Assembly: GCA_036365455.1 (NCBI GenBank)
Contig: JAWQUS010000016.1
Location: forward strand, 11,679,001 to 11,743,000
Direction of reading: 5' to 3'
Source: Macrosoma leucophasiata
Lineage: Eukaryota > Arthropoda > Insecta > Lepidoptera > Hedylidae
DNA: 64,000 nucleotides
Made by a program: the position numbers and the translations under genes. Of this stretch, positions 11,601 to 21,705 are shown piece after piece. Position 1 is the first letter of the stretch, and every line of letters begins with the position of its first letter. Under the pieces are notes generated by a model. It searched no databases. It saw only the letters and a program-made list of their open reading frames with translations, and was not told the DNA's origin.

Positions 11601-14600
11601 ATAACGACAAATTATTTGACGCTACCAATTTTAACTCTAACAATTTTTGGCTTTAATGTAAATTTAGCGTTTTATTGTGCTTTATCGTTTTGTTACAGGA
11701 ATTCAGGGGCGTGATCATCACGCCGTTGCAGCAGCTATGTATGTCTTGTATCAATTGATAGAACGCAGTGAAGCCCATACCGATTTACTGACTAAATATC
11801 GTTTTTGGATAATTCCCGTTTTCAATCCAGATGGATACGACTACTCCATGACTTTTTTACATGTAAATAAATGCATTACTTTTTTCTCATTTCATAAATA
11901 ACATATTGTTATGGGTGAAGAATGTCTATATACCCCGTGATTTCTGTCAAAACTGCTCGAATTTCCTTGAATCGTTGAATTATAGAATAGATACGTGTTT
12001 TAGATCTAAAGTTAACTGTATCTGCTATTGACAATGACCTAATCAAAATTTTCTAAGGATTATTTGTTGTAATCTTTATAACCTTTAAAACTGAAAGATA
12101 TATTATTCGATAAATTAACGATAACCATGAAGAGAATTTTATCAGCCAGAACTTGATTATTGACGCAGTAGGTACCTTCAATTTTATCAAAGACGATATT
12201 ATTACTTTGTACATATTGTGTGTGGGTGAAATTTCAGTATGTGTGTGTAAGTAATTTTTGGTTGGAATTTCGTTGAAAAACAATTGAGGAAACTGTAAAC
12301 TGCCGAACATTATATTTTTCCGGTGTCGTAGGCTTACATTGAGTACTAGCTATTACTATACATACTATAAAGATACCGAAAATCCCACAAATACAGAAGC
12401 GCGCATGGCCTCGCGGCTGGTGTAGATCGGAAGCGATCTCCTCGGTTAAGCGATACGGCCGCGGTCGGGTGTGTGATGGGTGACCTGGGTGGCTAGTGGC
12501 AAATTAAAATGCGCGTTTCCGTGCTTCGGAGGGCACATGAAGCTGTCGGTCCCGGTTGCTATTGATAGGTAGCAGTCGTTAAACCTTGTCGGAAGCCTTA
12601 TGGACGGTTTGAAAACATCCGACAGCGGGTTGGCCACTAACCCGTATCTCCACCAACCCGCATTGGAGTAGCGTGGTTGAGTAAGTTCCAGGCCTCCCCC
12701 TAAAAAAGGGGAGAGACTCGTGCCCAGCAGTGGGACGTATAATGGGTTGCCTTTATTATTTAATATTATTAGCTATTACCAGTGGGTTACCTACTATACT
12801 ACGAGTATAAAGACAATATATTAAAGCGAGTTTCAAAAGTGTGTTCGTTACTACACCAATAACTCAGAACGACTGGAATAACTCAGGGCAACTGGACGGA
12901 CTTTCATCATTTTTTATTTTTTGGATTTGATTTTTATATGTTTTTCAAATGTGTCATCGCTTGGAAGGCCAGTTTATAATAAAATACTTATCATATAATA
13001 TTTTCTATTTTTTAAAATAACACATGCGAGTGAAATTAGAAACTTAAACAAAAAACCGGTCAAGTGCGTGTCGGGCCACGCGCATTGTAGGGTTCCGTAG
13101 TTACAGAGTAAGAGATGTAATGAAAAAAATAAATAAATATTTTCTATGGAGTTGGTCGAAATTTTCTAGTCAAATACATTTGGTCGACTATTACTCGCAA
13201 ACTTGCGGGGCCAACTTCGGTGTGATAGTTTTCCTTTTAATTTCGTTATACGTAGCTACTATCGCCGTAACGTTTGAATTTCTAACAACAACCGTTTAGT
13301 CTGTGGGGGGGGGGGGGACACTTGAGTCTAACGAAAATTTGCACTTTAAAGCTTAATAAATCACGAACAGTTAACTAAATCGAAAAATGATGTTCGCACA
13401 CCCATAATATTATTAAAAGACCTATCCAACCATACACCACACTATATGATAATCGAAAATAAAATAAAATAACCGCGCGTTACTAGTAGGGGGGTTACTT
13501 GTGCCAAATTTCAAGTCTCTAGTACTAACAGTTTTTGCGCTAAACCGCGGACGGACAGACAGATAAACAGACAGACGGACATGGCGAAACTATAAGGGTT
13601 CCTTGTTTACTACGGAACCCTAAAAATGGAAAGAAAAAAAGGAGCTTCGGTAGCTTGGTGGTAAAGCGACTGGATTTATTATCCTGAGGTCGCAGGTTCC
13701 ATCCCTGTCTGAAGTAAAAAATTTCTTTGCTGTTCTTTAATTAATAAAGTTGTTTATTTTGGTATTCCAAGCGATGACGCATTTAAAATAAAAACATTTA
13801 AAAGGTAGGCAGGTTGCCGGGTCATTTTTTTCCCCGCTAAATGGGACAGAGGCAAAACACCTTAGGCCTCAGGAGTGGTAACGCATCTGCATTTTGACCT
13901 TGGTCTTGTGTGGGTGTCTATAGGCTGCAGTCATAATTTAACATCAATGTGAACTGCATGCTTGTTTGCCACTACCATTACATAAAAAAAATATAAAAGT
14001 TTTAAAATATTTGTTGATACGTAGACCTCAGTATAACCTCCGTAAGTTTGTAAACCAAATGAGAGTCAGGTATATTTTGTTTGGTGGTTTAACTGCAACT
14101 ATATTTATCAGCGTCGTGAATGGACGAAGAATTTACGCCAATATTGGGCTTCGTGTAAAGGCCGCGACCATTGCCGCTATTGTACGAGCCACGGCATCGG
14201 GTGCACTATCAAACCTTGCTACGGGGTCAACTTGGATAGAAATTTTGAGTATCAATGGATACCAAGTTAGTATGTTTTATATATTTTGTGTGGTAAACTA
14301 AGCATTTAAATTATCCTTTAGAAATTATAAGAACGAAACAAAGAAAAATTAGCCTGCCAAAGTCCAATCTCTAGAAATAAAACTGATTCTCAACCCATGA
14401 TATCTAGTAGTTGGTTATAATATATAAAAACAATAGCGCATGAATTTAATATACATATGTGATAGAATAAAATAAAAATATGGCCCAGTGCATGTCGGGC
14501 CACGTACAATGTAGGGTTCCGTTTCTCAATAAATTTTATAAGTTTATCGTAAAGTTGTTGAGTCCAATTAGCCGTGATATTTTTCTTGTAAATTCGTTAT

Positions 14601-17600
14601 ATGTTACCTACATATATATCACCGTGATTTTATCATACGATTCACCGTTTAGCTAGCAGAGGGAGGAGGGGATGAAACTTTAGGTACTCTTACAAAAATT
14701 TGCAGTTTAAAGCTAAAACAAAAAAAAAACGTAAAACGTAACTTCACGCCTGTAATCTCCGAAGGGGTAGGCAGAGGTAAATGCATGCATTCAAGCATAC
14801 ATGCAAACACCCACGATTCGCCGGTTACGTTTTGGCCCATGTAACGTGGCGAGCCTGTTGACATCTCCGGGCACATTACCAAACTTCGAGATACTGCGAA
14901 ATTTCCAGAAAATGGAAAAATCCTAATAGAACCAGAGATAAAGGACCATTATCTCTGATAACCCCCAACCCGGGAATCAAACCCAGGACCTCAGCGTAGT
15001 AGTAGTGGCCTGCTACCACTAGGCTACCAAGGCAGTTAAACATATGTTTTAATCATAACATGGTTTTCTCAAACCCGGAATATTTTGTAAAACGTAAATG
15101 TGATAAGATGAGAACATTAGACCTATCCAAAAATGCTTAAGAAGATAGGATGCGTGTAAAAAAAATATGGATAAAAAAGTGTAATTTTTTTAAAGACTTT
15201 ATTGCTCCACTTTCTCCGCTTATGTGTATAGGTATTTGTGCGAATTACAGCTTTCTAGAATTAAGAGTCTACGAGCTTAGCTGCCGACAGACGGACGGAC
15301 GGACATGGCGAAACCATAAGTATTAGATATAGATTCCATGTAGGCTTCGGAACCCTAACAGGATATAAGTAAAAAAAACTCTGCGGTCAAGAGCCGAATC
15401 ACAATTTTAGGATCTACTCTGGGTATTTTACCAATTTAGCTATCGAGGGCATTACCTCCAACGCTAACCTTCAAACCACCTTAGAGCGATGGTAATGACA
15501 TCAACTGATATGTTTGCGAGTAAACCAACCAATACAATATCACATTCTCTTTGTGAGCTATATGTAGTTATGATGAAAAGGACTACTGACTCATCAATGT
15601 ACAACCGAAACCACTGAACCTGGCAATCAAATTTTCATTTGTCACATACGTCATAAGCATAGCATTTAAAAAAAAATGATTGTGATGCTACAAAGTAACA
15701 TATTTCATCACACCTTTTAAAAAACGTATTTGATAAAACATTCGAGTAGCCAATTTGTGCTCGGCTCGTGATTCGCTCGTGTTCGGTTCGTTCGTCCTAT
15801 TTCATTCGCTAGGCGTAGAACACGGAATGAAATGGGTACACGATCGTATTAATACATGTTTTTTTTTCAGCGGAAGAATTGCGAGCTGAACACCCTTGTG
15901 GCGTCCTCCACGCGGGTGTTCGGCAGCTGAGCGAAGCGGAGACGCGCGCTCTCACATACTTTCTGCACGAACAGCGAACACCTCTCGTCACCTTCATTGC
16001 CTTCAAAGAGGGTGACATTCTCGTTAGTTTTAACTTTTGTTCTTCTTTGCTAGTATAAATAACAATAAAATTAACTTCATCGTAGTGAGAATGATTCTCG
16101 CTCTCGCTTTTATTTCATCCGAGGAAGTGAGTTTTGGGTTACTCAGGTCTTACTCTATAACTTTACAAATAGAAAGCGAGTTTGTATGGACACATCATTT
16201 TATTATTAGTTAAGTTTAATCATACTTGAGATTCGAGGTGGGAGGGAAAAGATTCTTTTTTTTCATGTTTAATTCTTCAGATTTATAACGTTAAGCTCGC
16301 GTATAGCGAGCTTTTAAATTTAGCAGACATGACCTCTTGAACGACATAAAAAAATATAACATTAAATACTTGTCATATAGGTGATAATAAATGTCATGAA
16401 AGTATCAAATTATTTATTTACAACATTACATTTCAAACAGCAGGCGTCGGGACGTGACGACTCCGTCGCCTACTAGTGGAGGAGGATTCTTCCGGTAGGG
16501 GATGGAAATCTCTATCTCTGTGCGTAGAACATACAACAGCCTGCACAATAGCAGATACACGTTATTATACGAATGACCTTTCTAACTTGAGGCTTACCCA
16601 CGACTGGCCATGTCATTCAAAATCCAAAAAGAGTTAGTGCAGATTAAATATTACCTTTTAATTACAGGGTATCATGTATCCATATTCACATACAAGAAAG
16701 AGGAGAGCTTTTGATCATGTTTATGTAAGTGCCTCACTCATAATACTATTGGTAAATTAGCTTAGTACCTAATTTTAGTACCAAGTAGGTACATATAATC
16801 ATACCTATTGATCGATTATTATGAAAGTTACCAATCCCTATCGGGCTGGCACACAAAATACACATAAGTAACCCCGACGCTCCTGTAGAGAGCAGAGATT
16901 TGTTGAGGAGCAGGAGCGAAACTCAAGGCTCTGTCCCCAGTGCCTTCGCTTACAATATAGTTTAACCCCTTTCACAAAATAATAACAAAAACAAAATATA
17001 GGTGCGTAACCTCGATGCTCTCTCTCTCTCTCTCGATGCGAAGCACGAATGTCCGGTGGAGGTTGAGAGGCGGAGATCCCCCTTCCGTAAAATACAGGTA
17101 AATGACCCCAACGCTCCAGTAGGAAGAGGATATGATATTCGGCAAGGTCCAAGCACGAAGATCCGGTTAGGGATTTTAGGGGCGGAGTCCTCCCTAACTT
17201 GAAATACAGGTAAATGGTCCCAATACTCCAGTATGGATCGGATATGATATTCGGTGAGGTGAGGTCCTTCCCCCCCCCCCATGCAAAATATAGTTAAATG
17301 ACCCCAACGCTCGGGAGTGGAGATTCGGTGATAGTATCTGGTGTGTCTACATACTTATTAAAACCATGCAAAACACCACCCTATCATACAATTTCAAATT
17401 GACAAAAATTGTTTAATATATTATTATTATGAACAATGTTATCCTTTGTTTGATTTTACAATGTAGAGACAGCGAGCGTCTCGTGCGGCTACCGCTGCGT
17501 ATAGTATAAGCGGACGGCCGTATGTTGCAGGACAGACTTCGGAATTTTTGCGTAAGTTGAAAACAAAATCCCTCGTATTTAAACTTTACTATGTGTCTTA

Positions 17601-20600
17601 TAAAAATCAATTGGCCGCCCTGTACGGCTATAACGTAACAAACACAGTTCAACAATAAATATTGCACATCGAGCCTAGGAACGACACTTCTGCTTATTTC
17701 GGGTCTGTAGAGCGTTATCTCTTTCGCACCGTACCTATTTGACGTTTGTCGACCATTTTGATCAAGTTTTGACCAATACCAAACTGTCACTGCTTATGTA
17801 GGCAGTGTGGAACAGAGATAACGCTCTACCAATTCGAAACGAGCCGATCATCTCTTTTGCAGGCTGTATGTGCACTAGTTATTGTTGATCACTGTACATT
17901 TACATTTATGTACAGACAACGAAAAATCTGGCCAGAAATAATCTTAATCCCTCAGGCTGCTTCAGGGATTAAATAACAAACGATTATTTGACAGACTCAA
18001 AGTTTTAGGTTAGGTTAGGTCTCCTATTCATAAAATGTTATTTTATCGATTTTAGACGTGCCAAAAACACTTTTCTAAACATTTGTCGTGCGCCCTCGGG
18101 CCACTGCGCCGACCGCCTTTTTTAGGGTTCCGTAGTAGTTTCGCCATGTCCGTCTGTCTGTCTGTCTGTCTATCCGTCCGTCCGTCCGCGGTTTAGCGCA
18201 AAAACTGTTGGTACTAGAGACATGAAATTTGACACAAGTATACAACTTAATGACGCCGACAAAATGGTAGAATAAAAACATGAAAAAAAAAATATTTAGG
18301 GTAACCTCGCCCACATGTAACGCGCGGATATTTTTTTTTTATTTTCGATTTCCATATAGTGTAAGATATCGTTGGATAGGTCTTTAAAAATGTGAGGGGT
18401 GTGCAAACATCATTTTTCGATTCAGTTATCTGTTTGTGACTTATTAAGCTTTAAAGGGCGAATTTTCGGTTGAGTCAAGTGTTCCCCCCCTCCTAGAGAC
18501 TAAACGGTTATTGTTAGAAACTCAAACGTTACGACAATAGTAGCTATATATAATGAAATTAAAAGGAAAACTATCACACTTAAGTTGCAATTACAAGTTC
18601 TCAAGTAATAGTCGACCAAATGTATTAAACTCGAAAATTTCGAACTGTAACTACGGAACCCTACACTGCGCGTGGCCCGACACGCACTTGATCGGTTTTA
18701 ATGAAATAGAAGTGTCAAACAAGCATGCAGTGCACATCGATGTTTAGTAATGACTGCAACCTATAGACACCCACTCAAAGACCAGAGGTCAAAATTCAGA
18801 TGCGTTACCATTTCTGAGGCCTAAGGTGTTATGCCTCCGTGCCGGAAATTACAGGGCTGTACATTACCTAACCGGAACACGATAGTGCTAAACACTACCA
18901 TTTTAAAAGACAGGCGGTACGAAACTGACAGGATGGCGTCATAATCGAAAGCATCACGAAAGCATTTGATTAATAAAACGTATGCGTGTACGCGGCCATT
19001 ACGGGGCCCCTGAGTTCACTCTGAGTAAGTGCTATTAGAATTTTTCAATTTACTCGAAGTTTCCCAGTGATACCCTCGGAGTTTCATAATGTGCCCGCAG
19101 ATGACTACAAAGTGGGAAGCCGCATATAAAATTGGACAAAAATGGCGAATATAATATTTGCATGATATGTATGCTTGAATAGATGGATTTTTGTCTCTGC
19201 CTACCCCTTCGGGGAATACAGACTTGACATTACGATAAACGAAAGTCTTGGCAGAATAGAGGGACTGTATATATAGATATAGAGAACTAAATGGAAAACT
19301 TCCTTAGAGATCTGGGGCTGGTATATCCAAACATTAGACATTAATGTGCCAGATCGTAACAATGTCTTACAAATAGCAATTTCTCGAATGAAGAAATCGC
19401 ATAATTATCTTAGATTTTTTTTCCATAGCACTATATGCCGGAGGTATCGAAGATTGGGTTGACGGTCACTTAGGAATCGATAACACTTATACAGTTATGA
19501 TGTTTAAACCATCCGATTCCTATAATAGCAAACTGATTACAGAGGTGAGTCAACCATAGGTCAAGTTAGTTGAAAAATTGTTTTGCTGCGTGTAACTAAA
19601 ACAACTCTAAAAACCAAACCCTAATTGTGCAAAAAGGACTTACTTAGTCCATTTAGTTACTTGCAGCTCTATCATAACATTCCTCATTGGTTTGGAATAA
19701 ATATTTATTAATAAATAAACTGCATATCTACTAGCTGTCTATGTCTGCCTTTAACGCTGTTGTTGAGAAAAAACAGACGATAAAGCTGTAAATATGATAC
19801 CTACTCCAGGTCGAAATTTAGCGAAAATAATGATTTCTTTACCTTTCATGTTCACAATCACAATAATTTTACCCTGAGCTTAAAATCTTTGTCATCCAAA
19901 TTATAACACTATATTCAGATTATCTCATTATTCGAAAAGGTTATTAAGATTTTCCTCAGGGAAAGAACCTTTAATTTTAGACTTTATGAGAACAATCTTT
20001 TAATCATTCTTTACCCAAGGTTTGATTGTCATACAACCCAATGAAATAGAATAAATAAGACTGACATTAAACCATCTAAGGGTCATAATTCAGCAAGTTG
20101 TAAGCGAGGCGAGTTCGTCGCGTTACAGCGTGATCGCTACGCTTATAGCGAATCTGTCACACGTTCGCGGCGACTTCGCATCGTTTTGCAGTCGCGATGG
20201 ATACGCGAGGAACTTGCTACACGATCGCCTCGCTTTCATTTCGCTAGAAAATCTGTAGTGTGATAAGGCCCTCACGTGATAACCTTTCCATGATTTAAAA
20301 AGTGTCACGCATGATTTGATATTGGTAATCATAAACCCTTGATGTCAACAATCATGTAGCTTAAACTAGATCTATCAGTAGATTATGGCGTGTTATCTAT
20401 CACATATTATTGCGAATTTTATTAATTTATACGACGTCGTTGTCTTAACGGTTTCCAGCGCGTGGTTCACGAGGCGTATGCTGCGATGGACACACTACTT
20501 CTTCAAAGCACTGAACCACTTGGTCCACCACAAGTTGTTCTAACCAGAGCCAGAGGCTCGGCTGTCGTTGCACAAGGATTCGTTATTAGTGTGATACCAT

Positions 20601-20659
20601 CACTATTACTCATATATTGGATCCATGAGAAGGGCTACGTATATAATATTCTGATTTAA
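8661..20659 (+). CDS. M14 carboxypeptidase-like pseudoenzyme with long N-terminal extension and C-terminal anchor
   Basis: Eleven exons join in phase: 8661-8757, 9207-9647, 9728-9933, 10021-10722, 11341-11509, 11699-11862, 14112-14265, 15871-16022, 16668-16724, 19310-19544 and 20459-20659, giving about 858 codons. Exon 1 encodes a signal peptide (MNFSIFLITLGIIRSIIGA). Residues ~33-482 are a long Thr/Pro- and acid-rich region with RRKR at 69-72. The M14 fold follows: IIPVFNPDGYDY, WTKNLR, YGVNLDRNF, IMYPYS, LYAGGIEDW. Zinc and catalytic residues are mostly gone: HARE reads QGRD, Arg127 is Thr, His196 is Ile, Glu270 is Met. Arg145 and Tyr248 remain. A hydrophobic stretch near the C-terminus suggests a membrane anchor. 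Exon 10 needs a one-base shift at a run of eight T (19415-19422) to stay in frame, so a pseudogene or assembly error is possible. Exons 1-3 and 8 borders are the least certain. Confidence 0.8.
8800..8990 (+). repeat. SINE family A fragment
   Basis: Diverged plus-strand copy in intron 1 of the right carboxypeptidase-like gene: ttggagctcgagggcgta at the head, later catatccatgtgaactgc and cttgtttgctacc near the tail. Confidence 0.55.
10850..10995 (+). repeat. SINE family B copy, inverted duplicate
   Basis: tRNA-like unit (gtagtaaagcggttgg, then ggttcggtccctggccgaag), related to the copies at 13645 and 46256. The 5' half is repeated in reverse (ttggagtgattatt against aataatcactccaac), forming a hairpin with an AT-rich loop. 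The long open frame of exon 4 would run into it if the intron were retained, which supports splicing at 10723. Confidence 0.6.
12400..12775 (+). mobile_element. 5S rRNA-derived SINE
   Basis: The 5' part (12405-12500) resembles a 5S rRNA gene including its internal promoter region: gatcggaagcgatctcc, ggttaagcg, gtcgggtg and gatgggtgacc in the 5S order. The body is unrelated and the end (agcagtgggacgtataatgg) is a lepidopteran retroelement tail. Intronic (exons 6-7 of the right carboxypeptidase-like gene). A second, split copy lies at 31619-32175 on the minus strand. Confidence 0.8.
13045..13630 (+). repeat. Interspersed repeat family C
   Basis: Starts ccggtcaagtgcgtgtcggg, followed by gtagggttccgtag; ends with a gacggacagacagaca run, gacatggcgaaac and ctacggaaccctaaaaa. 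The subterminal gggttccgtag and ctacggaaccc are inverted, so the element can fold back. Contains a run of about 13 G near 13305. Other copies: 14476-15360, 18118-18702, 42225-42955, 43728-44160, 46172-46982 and a fragment at 3285-3380. Confidence 0.75.
13642..13760 (+). mobile_element. tRNA-derived SINE family B
   Basis: Head folds as a tRNA-like cloverleaf: agcttcggtagcttggtgg (A box region), gtcgcaggttccatccctg (B box) and a closing gaag. A short tail with ttaattaataaag follows. Too diverged at the B box to call a functional tRNA. Confidence 0.65.
13855..13990 (+). repeat. SINE family A, 3' half
   Basis: Plus-strand 5'-truncated copy from acaccttaggcctcaggag through gaactgcatgcttgtttgcc to an A-rich tail. 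It ends about 120 bases before exon 7 of the right carboxypeptidase-like gene. Confidence 0.75.
14476..15360 (+). repeat. Family C copy interrupted by a SINE
   Basis: Family C left part (gtgcatgtcgggccacgtac and gtagggttccg) and right part (gacagacggacggacggaca, ggcttcggaaccct) are separated by the minus-strand SINE at 14728-15035. The SINE is therefore the younger insertion. Confidence 0.7.
14728..15035 (-). mobile_element. tRNA-derived SINE family E, near full length
   Basis: On the minus strand it begins with a tRNA-like head (cttggtagcctagtggtagc, then gggttcgattcccg-type B box), continues through an agagataatgg block and ends with a conserved tail (ccccttcggagattacaggc). Further copies: 45421-45750 (plus), tails at 24912-25020 and 21536-21632, a decayed copy at 40555-40800 and a head-like piece at 34255-34320. 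Confidence 0.75.
16845..17330. repeat. Degenerate minisatellite, units of about 90-130 bases
   Basis: Four to five unequal units share aaaatacaggtaaatgacc, then ccaacgctccagta, then often gatatgatattcgg. Unit starts lie near 16856, 16994, 17089, 17201 and 17285. Contains a (TC)n run near 17021 and a run of 10 C near 17270. Intronic to the right carboxypeptidase-like gene. Minus-strand frames here are products of the repetition. Confidence 0.6.
17655..17845. repeat. Interspersed repeat family G
   Basis: Block with aaatattgcacatcgagcc, gtagagcgttatctctttcg and ggtcaaaa-type and gtcgaccattttgatc motifs. Copies occur at 21377-21535 and 60795-60905, in various orientations. The gagataacgctctac motif occurs again in reverse at 17815-17829, so the element may have inverted ends. 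Confidence 0.5.
18118..18702 (-). repeat. Family C copy, minus strand
   Basis: Inverted relative to the other copies: tttagggttccgtagtagtt with gccatgtccgtctgtctg at the left, and cggaaccctacactgcgcgtg with cccgacacgcacttgatcgg at the right. Near full length and uninterrupted. Confidence 0.75.
18712..18925 (-). repeat. SINE family A copy
   Basis: Minus-strand copy directly abutting the family C element: caaacaagcatgcagtgcac through gaggcctaaggtgttatgcc to cgatagtgctaaacactacc. Confidence 0.7.
20090..20280. repeat. GC-rich repeat block in intron 10
   Basis: A locally GC-rich, CG-dinucleotide-rich block with gcgaggcgag at the left and its near complement (cgcctcgctttcatttcgc) at the right, so probably a short inverted-repeat element. 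It lies about 180 bases before the last exon of the right carboxypeptidase-like gene. Confidence 0.4.
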
Positions 20660-20950
20660 AATTATGTAGCGGTAGCATTTACCTAGATACTAAGAGTCCA
20701 ACTGAACATTGGCGATTAGATGTTCTATAGGTATGTATCAATTTTTCTTTTCCGCTCTATTTATGTTCATTTTCATCCCAAGTCCGCACTACTGCCAAAG
20801 TGTTAGACCCACATTTTGTTGATAATATGACAATTCTTCCTCAAACAAACTGTTGAAGCAGCAAATTATGCAATATCGGTGAAAATGAGCATGAGAGGTG
20901 AGCATCACTCTCTAAGAATTTTACCTGTCAATTTGGACAGGTATTAAATT

Positions 20951-20956
20951 AATAAA
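20951..20956 (+). terminator. Candidate polyadenylation signal
   Basis: AATAAA about 290 bases after the stop of the right carboxypeptidase-like gene. A second AATAAA lies at 21152. Which is used cannot be told from sequence. Confidence 0.4.
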
Positions 20957-21376
20957 ATCTGTGTTTCTATTACTATTATAATATTGGCTTGTATTTTGTA
21001 CATTAATAACGATTGGAATATATTTATTGTATTGTATAGTAGATAAATGACATTAAAAAGGTACCCAAGTAGGTACCTACAACTTTGTTTATTGTTAATT
21101 TTATAACCTTGATATCACTTCAACATAAACACAATATACCTATTGGATTTGAATAAAATACAGTTTTTTTTTGTTTATTTGCTTAAAATGCTTCCACCTC
21201 TACTGATGGTGGAATCCCAGTAGCAGGCCACCATTAAAATGATACTGTTACATGCTGTCGTTTCTACCTAGCCCTTTAGGTTCATTTCTCGCACAGAGAT
21301 CATCGTCACTCATTTTAGCCCTTAGTATTTTACACAGTTTTTGTGTAAATGACAATGTACAGTACGCAGCAAGAAA

Positions 21377-21632
21377 TATTGTAAATCGAGCCTACGAAAG
21401 AGTCAATCGGCTAGTTTCGTCTTCGTAGAGCGTTATCTCTATGTAAGCGTTGGTAGTCCGGTATTGGTCAAAACATGATCAAAATGGTCGACAAACGTCA
21501 CATAGGTAAGGTGCGAAAGGGATAACAAAACAAAACGTAACCGGCGAATCGTGGATGTTTGCATGTATGCTTGAAGGCATGTTTTTACCTCAGCCTACCC
21601 CTTCTGGTAATAAAGACGTGATGTTACATTTA
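21377..21632 (+). repeat. Family G copy followed by SINE family E tail
   Basis: 21377-21535 repeats the family G motifs (aaatattgtaaatcgagcc, tggtcgacaaacgtcacata). It is followed directly by a plus-strand family E tail (aaaacgtaaccggcgaatcg to cctaccccttctggtaataa). Confidence 0.55.
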
Positions 21633-21705
21633 TAAATGTGCAGTATGGTCCAAGAGATACTGAACCCGCTAAGGACCGGCCCTGTGAGGCTAGAAATTTT
21701 TGTAA

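Noticed and set aside
16838..17282. Overlapping minus-strand frames of about 105 codons
   Set aside because: They follow the minisatellite units, and repeated sequence explains the repeated protein words.
17413..17790. 125-codon minus-strand frame
   Set aside because: It overlaps repeat family G and has no family motif; the frame is not kept in the copy at 21377.
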